Positions 8,176 to 16,728 of a DNA stretch of 64,000 nucleotides are shown one piece after another. The notes beneath the pieces are model-generated. The model saw only the letters and a program-made list of their open reading frames with translations. It did not search any database and was not told where the DNA came from. Position 1 is the stretch's first letter; each line of letters starts with the position of its first letter. The translations under genes and the position numbers were made by a program. Origin of the DNA: Photobacterium carnosum (lineage in GTDB: Bacteria > Pseudomonadota > Gammaproteobacteria > Enterobacterales > Vibrionaceae); assembly GCF_002849605.1 (NCBI RefSeq), contig NZ_NPIB01000017.1:29401-93400 (forward strand), read 5' to 3'.

Positions 8176-9198
8176 ATGGCAACGATGAAAGATATCGCAA
8201 AATTAGCAAAGGTTTCTACATCAACAGTAAGCCATGTTATTAATAAGACTCGCTTTGTTAGTGACGAGATTTCAGAACGAGTAAATAGTGCTGTTAAAGA
8301 ACTCCATTATAACGGGCCTTCAGTATTAGCACGTAGTTTTAAGGTTAATCGTACTAAAACCTTTGGTATGTTAGTGACGACATCGACTAATCCTTTTTTT
8401 GGTGAAGTTGTTAAGGGTGTGGAGCGTAGTTGTTATCAAAATGGGTATAGCCTTATTTTGTGTAATACCGAAGGTGATCACCAGCGGATGCGCGAATCTA
8501 TCAATACCTTATTACACAAGCGCGTTGATGGTTTGATCTTAATGTGTTCATCATTAGAAGGTGAACGTATTGATGTCTTTGAACAATACCCTGATATTCC
8601 TGTTGTCGTTATGGATTGGGGACCAATGTTATTTACTAGTGATAAGATTCAAGATAATTCTTTGCGGGGCGGCTATATGGCAACCCAATATTTGATTGAA
8701 TCGGGTCATGTTGATATTGGTTGCATAACCGGACCACTGATTCGGCATCAAGCTCAAATGCGTTATGAAGGCTATAAACGTGCGATGAATGAAGCGGGCT
8801 TAACCTTTAATGCTGATTGGATCATTGAGTCTGATTTTGAATGCGAAGGTGGCTATGATGCTTTTATGGAAATGAAGCAACATGGCGTGTTACCCAGTGC
8901 TATTTTTGTTTCCAATGACATGATGGCAATGGGCGTTATTAATGCAGCTAATGAGTGCGGTATGTGTATTCCTGATGATTTGTCGATAATTGGCTATGAT
9001 GATATTCATATTGCTAAATTTATATCACCAGCATTGACGACCATTCACCAGCCAAAGTATCACTTAGGACAAGCTGCGGTTGAAACGTTATTAACCCGTT
9101 TAGATCATCAAGCAAGTGATACGCAAGTTATTCAAATTGAGCCAACATTAGTAACCCGTAAGAGTGTGAAAATTATCAATAGTAATAATAGTAACTAA
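8176..9198 (+). CDS. rbsR: ribose operon repressor RbsR (LacI family)
   Basis: A 340-residue LacI-family repressor. The N-terminal HTH is ATMKDIAKLAKVSTSTVSHV, nearly that of E. coli RbsR, followed by the hinge helix SVLARSFKVNRTKT and a ribose-binding-protein-like core (ASTNPFF-type segment TSTNPFFGEVVKGVERSC, LCNTEGDHQRM, DDIHIAKFISPALTTIHQP). It likely binds the twin palindromes before rbsD and is released by ribose. There is no separate deoR/deoQ-type regulator, so deoxyribose genes appear to have come under RbsR control. Confidence 0.95.
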   Translation: MATMKDIAKLAKVSTSTVSHVINKTRFVSDEISERVNSAVKELHYNGPSVLARSFKVNRTKTFGMLVTTSTNPFFGEVVKGVERSCYQNGYSLILCNTEGDHQRMRESINTLLHKRVDGLILMCSSLEGERIDVFEQYPDIPVVVMDWGPMLFTSDKIQDNSLRGGYMATQYLIESGHVDIGCITGPLIRHQAQMRYEGYKRAMNEAGLTFNADWIIESDFECEGGYDAFMEMKQHGVLPSAIFVSNDMMAMGVINAANECGMCIPDDLSIIGYDDIHIAKFISPALTTIHQPKYHLGQAAVETLLTRLDHQASDTQVIQIEPTLVTRKSVKIINSNNSN

Positions 9199-9267
9199 AC
9201 GACCATCGTTATTGGAACACTTGTTTATGGTTTCATTCCGCGCTTAATTATTTAATTGGTATAGCTA

Positions 9268-9300
9268 GATGATAAGTTTTCCCGCTTATCATCTTTTTTT
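9268..9300 (+). terminator. Rho-independent terminator after rbsR
   Basis: GATGATAAG and CTTATCATC form a 9-bp stem with loop TTTTCCCG and an eight-T tail. It closes the pentose cluster. Confidence 0.92.
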
Positions 9301-9899
9301 TGTATCTGACATAGCATAATGTTATTTCAATAGATTATAATTTAGCTATCGTTGTTTCTTTGCGTTGTTTCTTTGCGTTGTTTCTTTGGTGGCACAGAGA
9401 TTATTAACATCGTACTCAATAAGTTGTACTTTGAGAGCGGCGAGAAAATTTATGTGCAAAATAGATGATCCATTTGCTGCTTGGTTACAGGTAGCCTTAG
9501 GATTTACGATCCTATTTGTTGTAAATTAGCATTGTCAGCCATTATATGCAGTGATTAGACGATTTTTAAGAGAGTAGAAGATACACGTAATAAAAAGTCG
9601 TAACTAAATGATTTATTTACGACTTAGTGGTTGGGAAATAGTTGCTTTATTATTCAAATATTGACTCTAGTAATAAATATAAACTGCGCAGTAAATCCAT
9701 ATAACACCTTCCGTAGTGGCTAATTTTTTCAATATATTTCGTTGTCTACTTACAATCTAGAATAGTGTGATTGTGTGGTAAGTCAATGACTGAAATGTAT
9801 ATATTGTTTACCATTTGTTGTGAATATGTAATGTGTTGATTTTTTTTATATATTTTTAATATTATTAATTAGAGCACGAATAGAACATAAGGATTATGA
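9301..9899. other. gene-poor spacer with short repeats
   Basis: No convincing gene. The 13-mer TTTCTTTGCGTTG occurs twice in tandem at about 9357-9382, with a third imperfect unit after it. A hairpin AAGTCGTAA / TTACGACTT lies at 9596-9625. The stretch before the SemiSWEET gene is very AT-rich and probably holds its promoter. One tiny frame at 9452-9529 is listed separately. Confidence 0.5.
9452..9529 (+). CDS. possible 25-aa membrane peptide
   Basis: An ATG preceded by GAGAGCGGCGAGAAAA opens a 25-codon frame: a charged start MCKIDDPFAA and then one hydrophobic helix WLQVALGFTILFVV. A hairpin 67 bases after the stop could end its transcript. Such a short frame can occur by chance, and I recognise no homologue. 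It is included only because it has a plausible ribosome-binding site and a membrane-helix composition. Confidence 0.25.
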   Translation: MCKIDDPFAAWLQVALGFTILFVVN

Positions 9900-10196
9900 A
9901 TGACAACTCGTTTTAAACACTTAGCCACAGCATTTGAACCTTTTATGTTATTAATGGGGGTTATTGGTCCATTAGCGACGCTGCCGCAATTATATAAACT
10001 ATTTTTCTCTCATAGCGAACACGCTTTAGGATTGTCTCTCACTACTTGGGTGCTCTATGCCTTATTAGCGGCATTATGGGCCGTATATGGTTTCGTTCAT
10101 AAAAATCCGCCAATTTGGGTCGGCAATAGTTTGGGTTTTTTAATGGATATGGCAATGGTGATGGGTATCTTTTGGCATACTGGTGGTACGTTTTAA
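9900..10196 (+). CDS. SemiSWEET (PQ-loop) sugar transporter
   Basis: A 98-residue inner-membrane protein with three hydrophobic segments (about residues 15-35, 45-65, 72-92) and the PQ-loop signature in PLATLPQLYKLFF on the first helix. This is the size and topology of bacterial SemiSWEETs, which dimerise to move sugars down their gradient. Asn in GNSLGF on the third helix fits the conserved substrate-pocket Asn. The ATG is preceded by TAAGGATTATGA. A sugar role suits its place between the pentose cluster and KDPG aldolase. Confidence 0.85.
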   Translation: MTTRFKHLATAFEPFMLLMGVIGPLATLPQLYKLFFSHSEHALGLSLTTWVLYALLAALWAVYGFVHKNPPIWVGNSLGFLMDMAMVMGIFWHTGGTF

Positions 10197-10240
10197 CGCT
10201 ATTTATTCGCTTATTTATATAGATATAAACCTTTTTTATA

Positions 10241-10278
10241 ACTGTTGCTGGGTTGTATTTTATATACTCAGTAACAGT
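10241..10278 (+). terminator. hairpin after SemiSWEET
   Basis: ACTGTTGCTGGGT and ACTCAGTAACAGT pair over 13 positions with two G-U pairs. The tail CTCCTTATTTTA is only moderately T-rich, so termination strength is uncertain. Confidence 0.55.
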
Positions 10279-10338
10279 CTCCTTATTTTAAAGCCCTACG
10301 TTATTAAACAAAAACACTTACGTTAGCTTTCATTATTA

Positions 10339-10482
10339 TTCGATGATTTGATCTATCTCTCAGGAATATTTTTGGCTATCTTACCTGAACGTGGCAAAAT
10401 TAAGCACGTAGAAGTGCTTGAATAATTGAAAACATCAGATTGTAAAATTACGGTTGATTTTAATTATCGGCCATAATTATAG
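10339..10482 (+). pseudogene. kdgK: remnant of 2-keto-3-deoxygluconate kinase (kdgK)
   Basis: Read in one frame, the segment gives FDDLIYLSGIFLAIL, then a charged stretch, then KITVDFNYRP. This mirrors the middle of KdgK (E. coli has FDYLYLSGISLAIL and VIFDNNYRP at matching spacing). In-frame stops at 10423, 10474 and 10480 and the loss of both flanks show it is dead. The same frame stays readable afterwards (to 10596), but I cannot match that part. KdgK makes KDPG, the substrate of the intact aldolase gene just downstream, so this is a decayed partner rather than random DNA. Confidence 0.7.
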
Positions 10483-10624
10483 AATAGCGTTACTCATGTT
10501 AAAACAGGGTTATCAGAGCTAGGTATGCTCGCTGAAATTATTGCTGATCGTTTGTACCGTTTAGGCGTCAGCTATATTCCTTTGCAATGTACCTAATACT
10601 TAACGGATTTAATGAGTAGTAATT

Positions 10625-11269
10625 ATGATGACAAATGAATGGATTGATCGTTTGCGTGCATTGCGAGTCATGCCTGTAATTCAAATTGAATATGCAATAG
10701 ATGCTGTACCTCTGGCTAAAATATTAGTTGATAATGGTTTACCTGCTGTTGAAATCACCTTTCGTACCGCTGCTGCGGTGGAGTCTATTCGCTTAATTCG
10801 TGCCGCTTATCCTAATATTGTGTTATGTGCTGGGACTGTTCTAACTATTGAGCAAGTGGATGCCGCTATGGCTGCGGGTGCTGATTTTGTTATTAGCCCT
10901 GGATTTAACCCTACTATAGTTAAATATTGCCTTACTAATAATATTAAAATAATCCCTGGGGTGAATAATCCTAGTTTAGTTGAACAAGCATTAGAATTAG
11001 GTGTAAATGCCCTGAAATTTTTTCCAGCTGAAGCTTCTGGTGGTGTCAATATGCTTAAAGCATTAGTGGCGCCTTATAGTCAGGTTCAGTTAATGCCAAC
11101 GGGAGGAGTGACACCGCTTAATTTGGGGGAGTATTTAGCGATTCCACAAGTAATAGCTTGTGGCGGAACATGGATTGCACCAACCAACACAATTACCAAT
11201 CATGACTGGGATCTGATTGCTGGTAATGTACGTGAAGTGTGCGTAATGATTGCTCAGATGAAGGCGTAG
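10625..11269 (+). CDS. eda: KDPG/KHG aldolase
   Basis: A 214-residue class I aldolase that cleaves 2-keto-3-deoxy-6-phosphogluconate into pyruvate and glyceraldehyde-3-phosphate (Entner-Doudoroff and hexuronate routes). The fold markers are all there: MPVIQIE, the catalytic Glu in VEITFRT, AGTVLT, the Schiff-base Lys in ALKFFPAEASGG and the phosphate loop MPTGGV. It is slightly unusual in ISPGFNPTIVKYC and GVNNPSL. An adjacent ATG at 10628 is an equally possible start. Because kdgK next door is dead, its substrate must come from a kinase or dehydratase encoded elsewhere. Confidence 0.93.
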   Translation: MMTNEWIDRLRALRVMPVIQIEYAIDAVPLAKILVDNGLPAVEITFRTAAAVESIRLIRAAYPNIVLCAGTVLTIEQVDAAMAAGADFVISPGFNPTIVKYCLTNNIKIIPGVNNPSLVEQALELGVNALKFFPAEASGGVNMLKALVAPYSQVQLMPTGGVTPLNLGEYLAIPQVIACGGTWIAPTNTITNHDWDLIAGNVREVCVMIAQMKA

Positions 11270-11317
11270 GGATTGATGATGAATAATACTATAACTGTAA
11301 TATGGATAGAAAATGCT

Positions 11318-11350
11318 AAGCCTAGTTAAGTTAAATAACTAGGCTTTTAT
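11318..11350 (+). terminator. Rho-independent terminator after eda
   Basis: AAGCCTAGTTA and TAACTAGGCTT form an 11-bp stem with loop AGTTAAA and a short T-rich tail. Confidence 0.88.
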
Positions 11351-11426
11351 ATATTCAGCGGAAACCTTTTAAATAACCATCTGATAATAAATTTATCAAA
11401 GACAGATCACAATGAAGGTGCATGAA

Positions 11427-12110
11427 TTAATGTGCGTTTAATTGACGAATTATCTCTGTCGCAACCGCTTGTGCTGATGCTGGGTTTTGACCAGTGATTA
11501 GATTATCATCGACCACAATATAGCTCTGCCAATCAGGTCCTTGAGTGTAATGCGCACCTTGGTCAGTTAACATATCTTCCAGTAAAAAAGGAACCACAGC
11601 ACTTAATCCAACCGCGTCTTCTTCACTATTACTAAAACCTGTGACATTTTTGCCTGCGATAAGTGGGCTGCCATCCGTGTTTTTAGGTGCTTTTAATGCT
11701 GCTGGTCCATGACAAACAAGACCAGTGGGTTTGTTATGTTGATAACACCATTCAATAATATTTTGTGAGGCTGCATTCTGTGATAAATCCCATAGTGGCC
11801 CATGTCCGCCAGGATAAAACACGGCATCGTAATCGGCTGGGTTGATGGTTGATAACAGTAATGTATTCGCTAATTGTGTGACTGCATCTTGATCATTTTT
11901 AAATCGAATAACCGATTCTGTTTGCATCTCTGCTGTATCACTTTTTGGATCAATGGGCACTTGTCCGCCTAGTGGTGAAGCGAGGGTAACCGTGTCATTA
12001 TTATCTTTAAATGCATAAAAAGGGACAGTAAACTCATCTAACCATAAGCCTGTTTTTTCAGTGGTTGTACCTAAACTTTGATGAGATGTTAATACGATTA
12101 AAATATTCAT
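11427..12110 (-). CDS. DJ-1/PfpI family protein (Hsp31-like)
   Basis: A protein of 227 residues in the class I glutamine-amidotransferase-like/DJ-1 superfamily. The frame begins earlier (12143), but the ATG at 12110 follows AAAGGTAAAT and starts MNILIVLTSHQSLG, the usual first beta strand. The nucleophile elbow is GLVCHGPAAL, the nearby acid is in TEKTGLWLDEF, and YDAVFYPGGHGPLWDL is diagnostic of the Hsp31/ThiJ subgroup. Members act as glyoxalase III, chaperone or deglycase-type enzymes; which applies here is not visible. It is a single gene transcribed opposite to eda. Confidence 0.9.
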   Translation of the reverse strand: MNILIVLTSHQSLGTTTEKTGLWLDEFTVPFYAFKDNNDTVTLASPLGGQVPIDPKSDTAEMQTESVIRFKNDQDAVTQLANTLLLSTINPADYDAVFYPGGHGPLWDLSQNAASQNIIEWCYQHNKPTGLVCHGPAALKAPKNTDGSPLIAGKNVTGFSNSEEDAVGLSAVVPFLLEDMLTDQGAHYTQGPDWQSYIVVDDNLITGQNPASAQAVATEIIRQLNAH

Positions 12111-12351
12111 ATTTACCTTTAAACCCTTATTTAAATAAGTCATATTAATTGGATGTAAATTAATATCTTAATTAGTTATAGGCTTAAATAATGAGACTTA
12201 CAAGCATACATCGTTGTTCTTTTATCAATATTATATCTAAGAAGTAATTAATAAATAATCTGGATGAAAAATAATAGCAAAGTGGTAGGAATCATTATGG
12301 AAGTAAAAGCAGCGAGGTATTGAAATAAATAAGATGAATAGCGAAATAAAC

Positions 12352-12378
12352 AAAAAGGTCACCGAAGTGACCTTTTTG
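12352..12378 (-). terminator. bidirectional terminator after yeeN
   Basis: AAAAAGGTCAC and GTGACCTTTTT form an 11-bp stem with a CGAA tetraloop. It lies 22 bases beyond the yeeN stop on the minus strand. T runs flank both sides, so it could act in either direction. Confidence 0.92.
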
Positions 12379-12399
12379 TGAAAAAATGAAAGACTAAAA

Positions 12400-13122
12400 T
12401 TAGTCAGCCATTTCAGCGTTGTGGTAAACGTTTTGTACGTCATCACAATCGTTTAGTGCATCAAGGAATTTTTCAAACATTGCAATATCGTCACCAGACA
12501 ATTCAGTCTTTGTCTGTGGAACGAAAGCAATTTCTTCTGAATCAATGGTAACGTCAGCCATTGTTGCAGCAAGAGCATTTTTCACTTTAAAGAATTCAGT
12601 GTGCGGAGCGTAAACGGTGATCTCGCCGTTTTCACAAGTGATGTCAGTAACGTCAACGTCTTCCATCATTAGATTTTCAAGAACCATTTCTTCGTCGGTG
12701 CCTTTGAACTCAAATACTGCTTGGTGCTCAAATATGTGACCCACGGTGCCTGGGCTACCGATTTTTGAATTGTTTTTAACAAATGCTTGACGAATGTCCA
12801 TAAAAGTACGGTTGTTGTTGTCTGTTAGACAGTCAACGATAACCATGCAGTTGCCTGGGCCAAAACCTTCGTAACGTGCAGTTGAGTAATCTTCACCGCC
12901 GCCGCCGTTTGCTTTATCTATCGCTTTTTCGATAACGTGGCTTGGTACTTGATCTTTTTTTGCTTTTTCAATAAGACGACGAAGTGCTAGGTTGCTATCC
13001 GGATCGGAACTACCATTCTTAGCACAAACGTAGATTTCTTTACCGTACTTAGAGTAAACCTTGATCTTAGCGCCTTGGGTTTTTGCCATAGACAACTTAC
13101 GTACTTCGAACTTTCTTCCCAT
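12400..13122 (-). CDS. yeeN: YebC/TACO1-family protein YeeN
   Basis: A 240-residue member of the YebC/PmpR/TACO1 family, closer to the YeeN branch by its start ([19 protein letters not shown]), length and ending DDVQNVYHN. Core blocks [31 protein letters not shown] and [20 protein letters not shown] are intact. The family associates with DNA and ribosomes: YebC relieves stalling at proline stretches, PmpR is described as a regulator, and the role of YeeN is unsettled. GAGAGTGATTC precedes the ATG. A strong terminator follows, so it is monocistronic. Confidence 0.93.
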   Translation of the reverse strand: MGRKFEVRKLSMAKTQGAKIKVYSKYGKEIYVCAKNGSSDPDSNLALRRLIEKAKKDQVPSHVIEKAIDKANGGGGEDYSTARYEGFGPGNCMVIVDCLTDNNNRTFMDIRQAFVKNNSKIGSPGTVGHIFEHQAVFEFKGTDEEMVLENLMMEDVDVTDITCENGEITVYAPHTEFFKVKNALAATMADVTIDSEEIAFVPQTKTELSGDDIAMFEKFLDALNDCDDVQNVYHNAEMAD

Positions 13123-13448
13123 GAGGAATCACTCTCTTTTACTGTTTTAAACGGTCAATTATGCAAATATTTTACCAGTACCCCCTTATTCTGGCTAGTT
13201 AGATCTGTATTTATGCAGGCTAAAGTTGATTTTTTTATTTTTACGTTGAAATAATAAACCAACCTAAAAAATAATAGCCATGACGTCTATTTTTGGAGCT
13301 AAAGACTTCGAAGATGGATTAATTTCTCGTAAGGTAATAAATTAAAGCAAATAAATCCTATATTTTCTCATAATACAAGAATAGCACTTGTTGTTCGCGC
13401 TATAATTGGGTACAAATAATCATCACACAAATTAGAGATAACTGACCT
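13123..13448. other. divergent intergenic region yeeN / iclR
   Basis: No gene seen. A good -10 hexamer TATAAT at 13401-13406, 43 bases before the IclR-family GTG, likely drives the downstream pair; no convincing -35 accompanies it. The yeeN promoter should lie in the left half. Confidence 0.5.
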
Positions 13449-14177
13449 GTGACTCATTCACTCAGTGCTAATGAAAAATTGTTGCAAGTGCTCGTTCATA
13501 TTGCAGCATCAAATGTACCGCTACAAGCACAACAACTCAGTACCGAAATGGGAATGCCAATAAGTAGCTTATATCGTTATTTGGCCTTACTTCGCGATTG
13601 GAATTTAATTGAAGAAAATCATGGGTGTAATACCTATAGTGCCGGTCCTGCTGCACTGCAACTTCAACGTAATTTTGAAATGAATTCACCATTACCTGAT
13701 GGTGTAAGACCTATCTTAAAACGGTTACAGCAGCAAACAGGTGAGATGTCAGCTTATATGGTCGCGGTTGGGTTTAATGCCTTATGTGTTGACAGTATTG
13801 ATAGCCCTTATGCACTGCGTTGTAGTTATGAAAAAGGTCAAAGTCAGCCATTGATTCGTGGTGCTTCAGCTAAAGTTATCTTGGCTTATTTACCCTTGGC
13901 GCGCCAATTAACGATTTTAGAACATTATGAGATTACCGAACAAACACAGATTGATACTTGGATTGCTGAATTGGATCTAATTAAGCAAGATGGCTTTGCA
14001 ATTAGTACGTCAGAAATTGATGCCGGTGTTTCTGGCGTCAGTGCGCCAGTTTTTGTAGGTAATAAGGTTGTCGGAGCGGTTAGTGTTATGGCGCCAGCCG
14101 AGCGTATAAATAGCCGTAAAAATAAAATTGTAATGAGTGTATTACAAGCCGCAAGAGCATTACCACCACAGCACTAG
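13449..14177 (+). CDS. IclR-family transcriptional regulator
   Basis: A regulator of 242 residues starting at GTG. The N-terminal winged HTH (NEKLLQVLVHIAASN..., with recognition helix MPISSLYRYLALLRDW) is followed by an IclR effector domain with CVDSIDSPYALRC, GASAKVILAYLP and GVSGVSAPVFV. The ureohydrolase gene starts within 36 bases of its stop, so the two are likely one operon and the regulator probably senses that enzyme's substrate or a related amine. The effector is not deducible. Confidence 0.9.
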   Translation: MTHSLSANEKLLQVLVHIAASNVPLQAQQLSTEMGMPISSLYRYLALLRDWNLIEENHGCNTYSAGPAALQLQRNFEMNSPLPDGVRPILKRLQQQTGEMSAYMVAVGFNALCVDSIDSPYALRCSYEKGQSQPLIRGASAKVILAYLPLARQLTILEHYEITEQTQIDTWIAELDLIKQDGFAISTSEIDAGVSGVSAPVFVGNKVVGAVSVMAPAERINSRKNKIVMSVLQAARALPPQH

Positions 14178-14212
14178 TCATGTTGTTTGTAAAAGATAGG
14201 GAAGATAGGCGT

Positions 14213-15199
14213 ATGTTAGTTGATCAATTAAAAAAGTTATTTAAAAATGAGCCACAAAAACCGATGTTATGTCATCGTAAACATACGCTCATCAGCCCTT
14301 ATATTCAGCAACATCAACCTGGAATTATGCTTGTTGGTGTGATTTCTGATCTTAGTCTTGATTGGGGACGTGGTTTACAAGGGGCTAAAGAAGGTCCTGC
14401 TAGTATTCGACGCATATTACCGTATACACATGCTCAAACGAAATTACCTTTCTATGATGCTGGTGATATTGAACAAACAAATAATGATCATAGTTTTGTT
14501 GCTGTTAGCCAGAGACAACATCAATTGTTACTGCGTAGTTTACGTGAGGGTCATTTCCCTGTTGTTCTTGGTGGAGGGCATGAGATCTCCATTGCTAGTT
14601 ACCAAGCATTATCTGACTTTAGTACTGAAGACATTCCTGCGGCAGTTATTATCACTGAAGATGAGCAACCACAGTTGATACCACAACGAGTGGGTGTGAT
14701 TAATTTTGATGCTCATTTTGAGCTAAGACCCTCATTATCGTTACGAGCAGGCTCTGCGTTTCATGCTGCATGGTGTTATAGCAAAGAACAACAACGCAGT
14801 TTTGATTTTCTTGGTCTCGGTATTTGTGATCATGCTAATTCACAAGCAATGTTTAAACTTGCAGAAGATTTAGGTTGCCAGTGGTTACTTGATAATCAAA
14901 TGACCACGCGAAATAAGAAACATGTTCAAGAGCAATTAGATAGTTTTATTGATAGTGTTGATTGTATTCAATTGAGTATTGATCTTGATGTGTTTTCATC
15001 ATCGATAGCGCCGGGTGCTAATATGACTCGGATGCATGGTGTGAGCTTATCGATGGTTGAATGGGCGATTAAACATATTATGGCGAGTGGCAAAGTGAAA
15101 ATTGTCGATATTGCTGAATTAAATCCTGAATATGATTATGAAAATCAAACAGCAAAATTAGCAACCAAGTTAATTCAAACGATTGTTCATTTTGCATAA
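14213..15199 (+). CDS. arginase-family ureohydrolase (formimidoylglutamase-like)
   Basis: A dinuclear-manganese hydrolase of the arginase/agmatinase/HutG superfamily, about 328 residues. An ATG at 14180 is in frame but has no ribosome-binding site; the ATG at 14213 follows GGGAAGATAGG. Metal-ligand blocks are GGGHE, NFDAHFELR and SIDLDVF. The second block normally reads DAHxD, and here the last Asp is Glu (codon GAG). The overall pattern is nearest to HutG (N-formimidoyl-glutamate to glutamate plus formamide), but hutH, hutU and hutI are not nearby and the regulator is IclR-type, so another guanidino or formimino substrate is possible. Confidence 0.8.
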   Translation: MLVDQLKKLFKNEPQKPMLCHRKHTLISPYIQQHQPGIMLVGVISDLSLDWGRGLQGAKEGPASIRRILPYTHAQTKLPFYDAGDIEQTNNDHSFVAVSQRQHQLLLRSLREGHFPVVLGGGHEISIASYQALSDFSTEDIPAAVIITEDEQPQLIPQRVGVINFDAHFELRPSLSLRAGSAFHAAWCYSKEQQRSFDFLGLGICDHANSQAMFKLAEDLGCQWLLDNQMTTRNKKHVQEQLDSFIDSVDCIQLSIDLDVFSSSIAPGANMTRMHGVSLSMVEWAIKHIMASGKVKIVDIAELNPEYDYENQTAKLATKLIQTIVHFA

Positions 15200-15326
15200 A
15201 TCATTTTTATAAATAAGTAATGATATGAAAGTGCTAGTTTTATAATCATAAAGATGTTTTTTTAATGGTTTTGAGTGAGTATTGATATCAATACCGTTAA
15301 TAATATTGTTTTTGTAAAAAAAAGAC

Positions 15327-15355
15327 TTTACAGATGCCATGATGATGGGTATTAT
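15327..15355 (+). promoter_or_regulatory. tRNA promoter (first cassette)
   Basis: TTTACA, a 17-base spacer and TATTAT lie 10 bases before the tRNA-Ser gene. The second cassette has the same hexamers and spacing although the spacer sequence differs. Confidence 0.85.
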
Positions 15356-15365
15356 TCTCGGCATT

Positions 15366-15456
15366 GGAGAGATGGCTGAGCGGTTGAAAGCACTGGTCTT
15401 GAAAACCAGCATATGTTTATAGCGTATCTAGGGTTCAAATCCCTATCTCTCCACCA
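15366..15456 (+). tRNA. tRNA-Ser (UGA)
   Basis: A 91-base class II tRNA. The acceptor arms are GGAGAGA and TCTCTCC, the anticodon stem-loop CTGGT-CTTGAAA-ACCAG places TGA as anticodon, and the long variable arm is ATATGTTTATAGCGTAT. The T arm carries GGTTCAAAT, and the 3' end is encoded as A-CCA. It reads UCA and related serine codons. Confidence 0.96.
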
Positions 15457-15496
15457 CATTCTAGAAATTTGATGTAATCGAGTTTCATACAGAATT

Positions 15497-15573
15497 GGAG
15501 TGGTAGTTCAGTTGGTTAGAATACCGGCCTGTCACGCCGGGGGTCGCGGGTTCGAATCCCGTCCACTCCGCCA
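15497..15573 (+). tRNA. tRNA-Asp (GUC)
   Basis: A 77-base tRNA. The acceptor arms are GGAGTGG and CCACTCC, the anticodon loop CTGTCAC gives GTC, the T arm has GGTTCGAAT, and GCCA is encoded at the end. It lies 40 bases after tRNA-Ser and is surely co-transcribed with it. Confidence 0.97.
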
Positions 15574-15581
15574 ACACAACG

Positions 15582-15612
15582 AATCCTCGTCAGAAATGAC
15601 GGGGATTTTTTG
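15582..15612 (+). terminator. terminator of first tRNA cassette
   Basis: AATCCTCGTCA and TGACGGGGATT pair around a GAAA loop with one G-U, followed by T5. Confidence 0.93.
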
Positions 15613-15665
15613 CATCTGGATTATCCAAATCATAATCAATAGAACGTAATATCCCCTCTTTCTCT

Positions 15666-15710
15666 GATTGCCGACCTGTCACGTAGGGTGGCGTGGGTAG
15701 TAGATTCCTT
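15666..15710 (+). other. decayed tRNA-Asp relic
   Basis: TTGCCGACCTGTCACG followed by a GTGGCGTGGGT-like T-arm trace aligns with the anticodon and T-arm half of the neighbouring tRNA-Asp. The acceptor and D arms are gone. A weak copy of the terminator (CCTCGCTGTAGAGAATGACGGGG) follows. A third tandem tRNA probably once stood here. Confidence 0.6.
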
Positions 15711-15769
15711 ATCGTCGCTCGTAACCTCGCTGTAGAGAATGACGGGGTTGGTTCCTCAATAATGATAAG

Positions 15770-16392
15770 TTACTTATTTACTGCTAAATACGCCCCTGCC
15801 GCAATCATAATGCTACCTGCTGTTTTATTTAACCGTTGCTGTGCTATTGGCGTCTTAATAACGTTAGCTAAACGTGATGCACCACAAGCCACTAGCATAA
15901 TTGCCGTCATTAATGCGATGGAAGATAAGACAGAAATAAGAATAAGATCACTGCCATGTAAGCGGGTTAAATCAATAAATGTCGGTAAAAAAGACACATA
16001 AAATAAAATGACTTTAGGGTTAGACGCTGAAATTAAAAAGCCATGACTAAAACTGGTGAATGACGTTTGTTGTGATTTTTGTTGATTAGAAATGGGTTGA
16101 TTGTGGGTAAAAGTGGTGATCATCTTATAACCCAGATAAATTAAATATCCAGCACCCAGATAACGAATAATTAAAAATACGTCTGACCAATTGTCAGCGA
16201 TGGTGGCTAAGCCAAAGCAAGCTAATTGTAAATAGAGCAGATCACTTACCACCATGCCTAATGCCATCATGATACATTTTTAGGACCTTCAACCATCGCT
16301 TTGGCAAGAATTGCAAATACACCAGGACCGGGAGTAATTGCAAAAATAAAAATAGCAATAAAGAATGTGACAGCAGCTTCAAACGACATCAT
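15770..16392 (-). pseudogene. LysE/RhtB-family exporter, frameshifted
   Basis: The intact design would be an inner-membrane amino-acid exporter of about 207 residues. The N-terminal part, starting at 16392 after GGAATGAC, reads MMSFEAAVTFFIAIF, then the family signature AITPGPGVF and AKAMVEGPK. It then hits TGA at once. The remaining 166 codons continue in another frame from MMALGMVVSDLLY to AAGAYLAVNK at 15770. The break is at T5 (A5 on the coding strand), 16277-16281; one extra A restores GPKKCIMMALG. This is either a true mutation or a homopolymer under-call. The substrate is unknown. Confidence 0.8.
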
Positions 16393-16728
16393 GTCATTCC
16401 TATCAGTAAATAGATCGGGAATGTTATCACGATGCTAATGTTTTACCTTCGGATTTTTCCATTTTAAATTAAGCGTTGCTTATAATGTAACTATTTGTTT
16501 TTAATGGTTTTTATTGTTATTTATGATAGCGTAATATGATAATAATAATTGTTTTCAATACAATGTAATAATTAAAGTGCTGTATTTTGCTTTTTAAATA
16601 ATCAAACAACACATAAAGCATGGTTTTTTGTGGCGATTAGTTTCAGAATGTCGGGTTTATTGCATCAGCAAATGTTAAGAGCATCACTGTGTGGTTCTCT
16701 GTCTATAAGTCCTCAGAGGGAAAAGTTC

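Larger units (their letters stand above)
15359..15619 (+). repeat. 261-bp direct repeat, copy 1 (tRNA-Ser/tRNA-Asp cassette)
   Basis: Read base by base, this segment is identical to 20120-20380 from CGGCATTGG to GCATCTGG. It spans both tRNA genes, their spacer and the terminator. The flanks diverge immediately. Confidence 0.95.

Noticed and set aside
15170..15412. Minus-strand frame over the first tRNA cassette (peptide starting MLVFKTSAFNRS)
   Set aside because: It is the antisense translation of tRNA-Ser; the same peptide start recurs at 19985-20173 over the second cassette.
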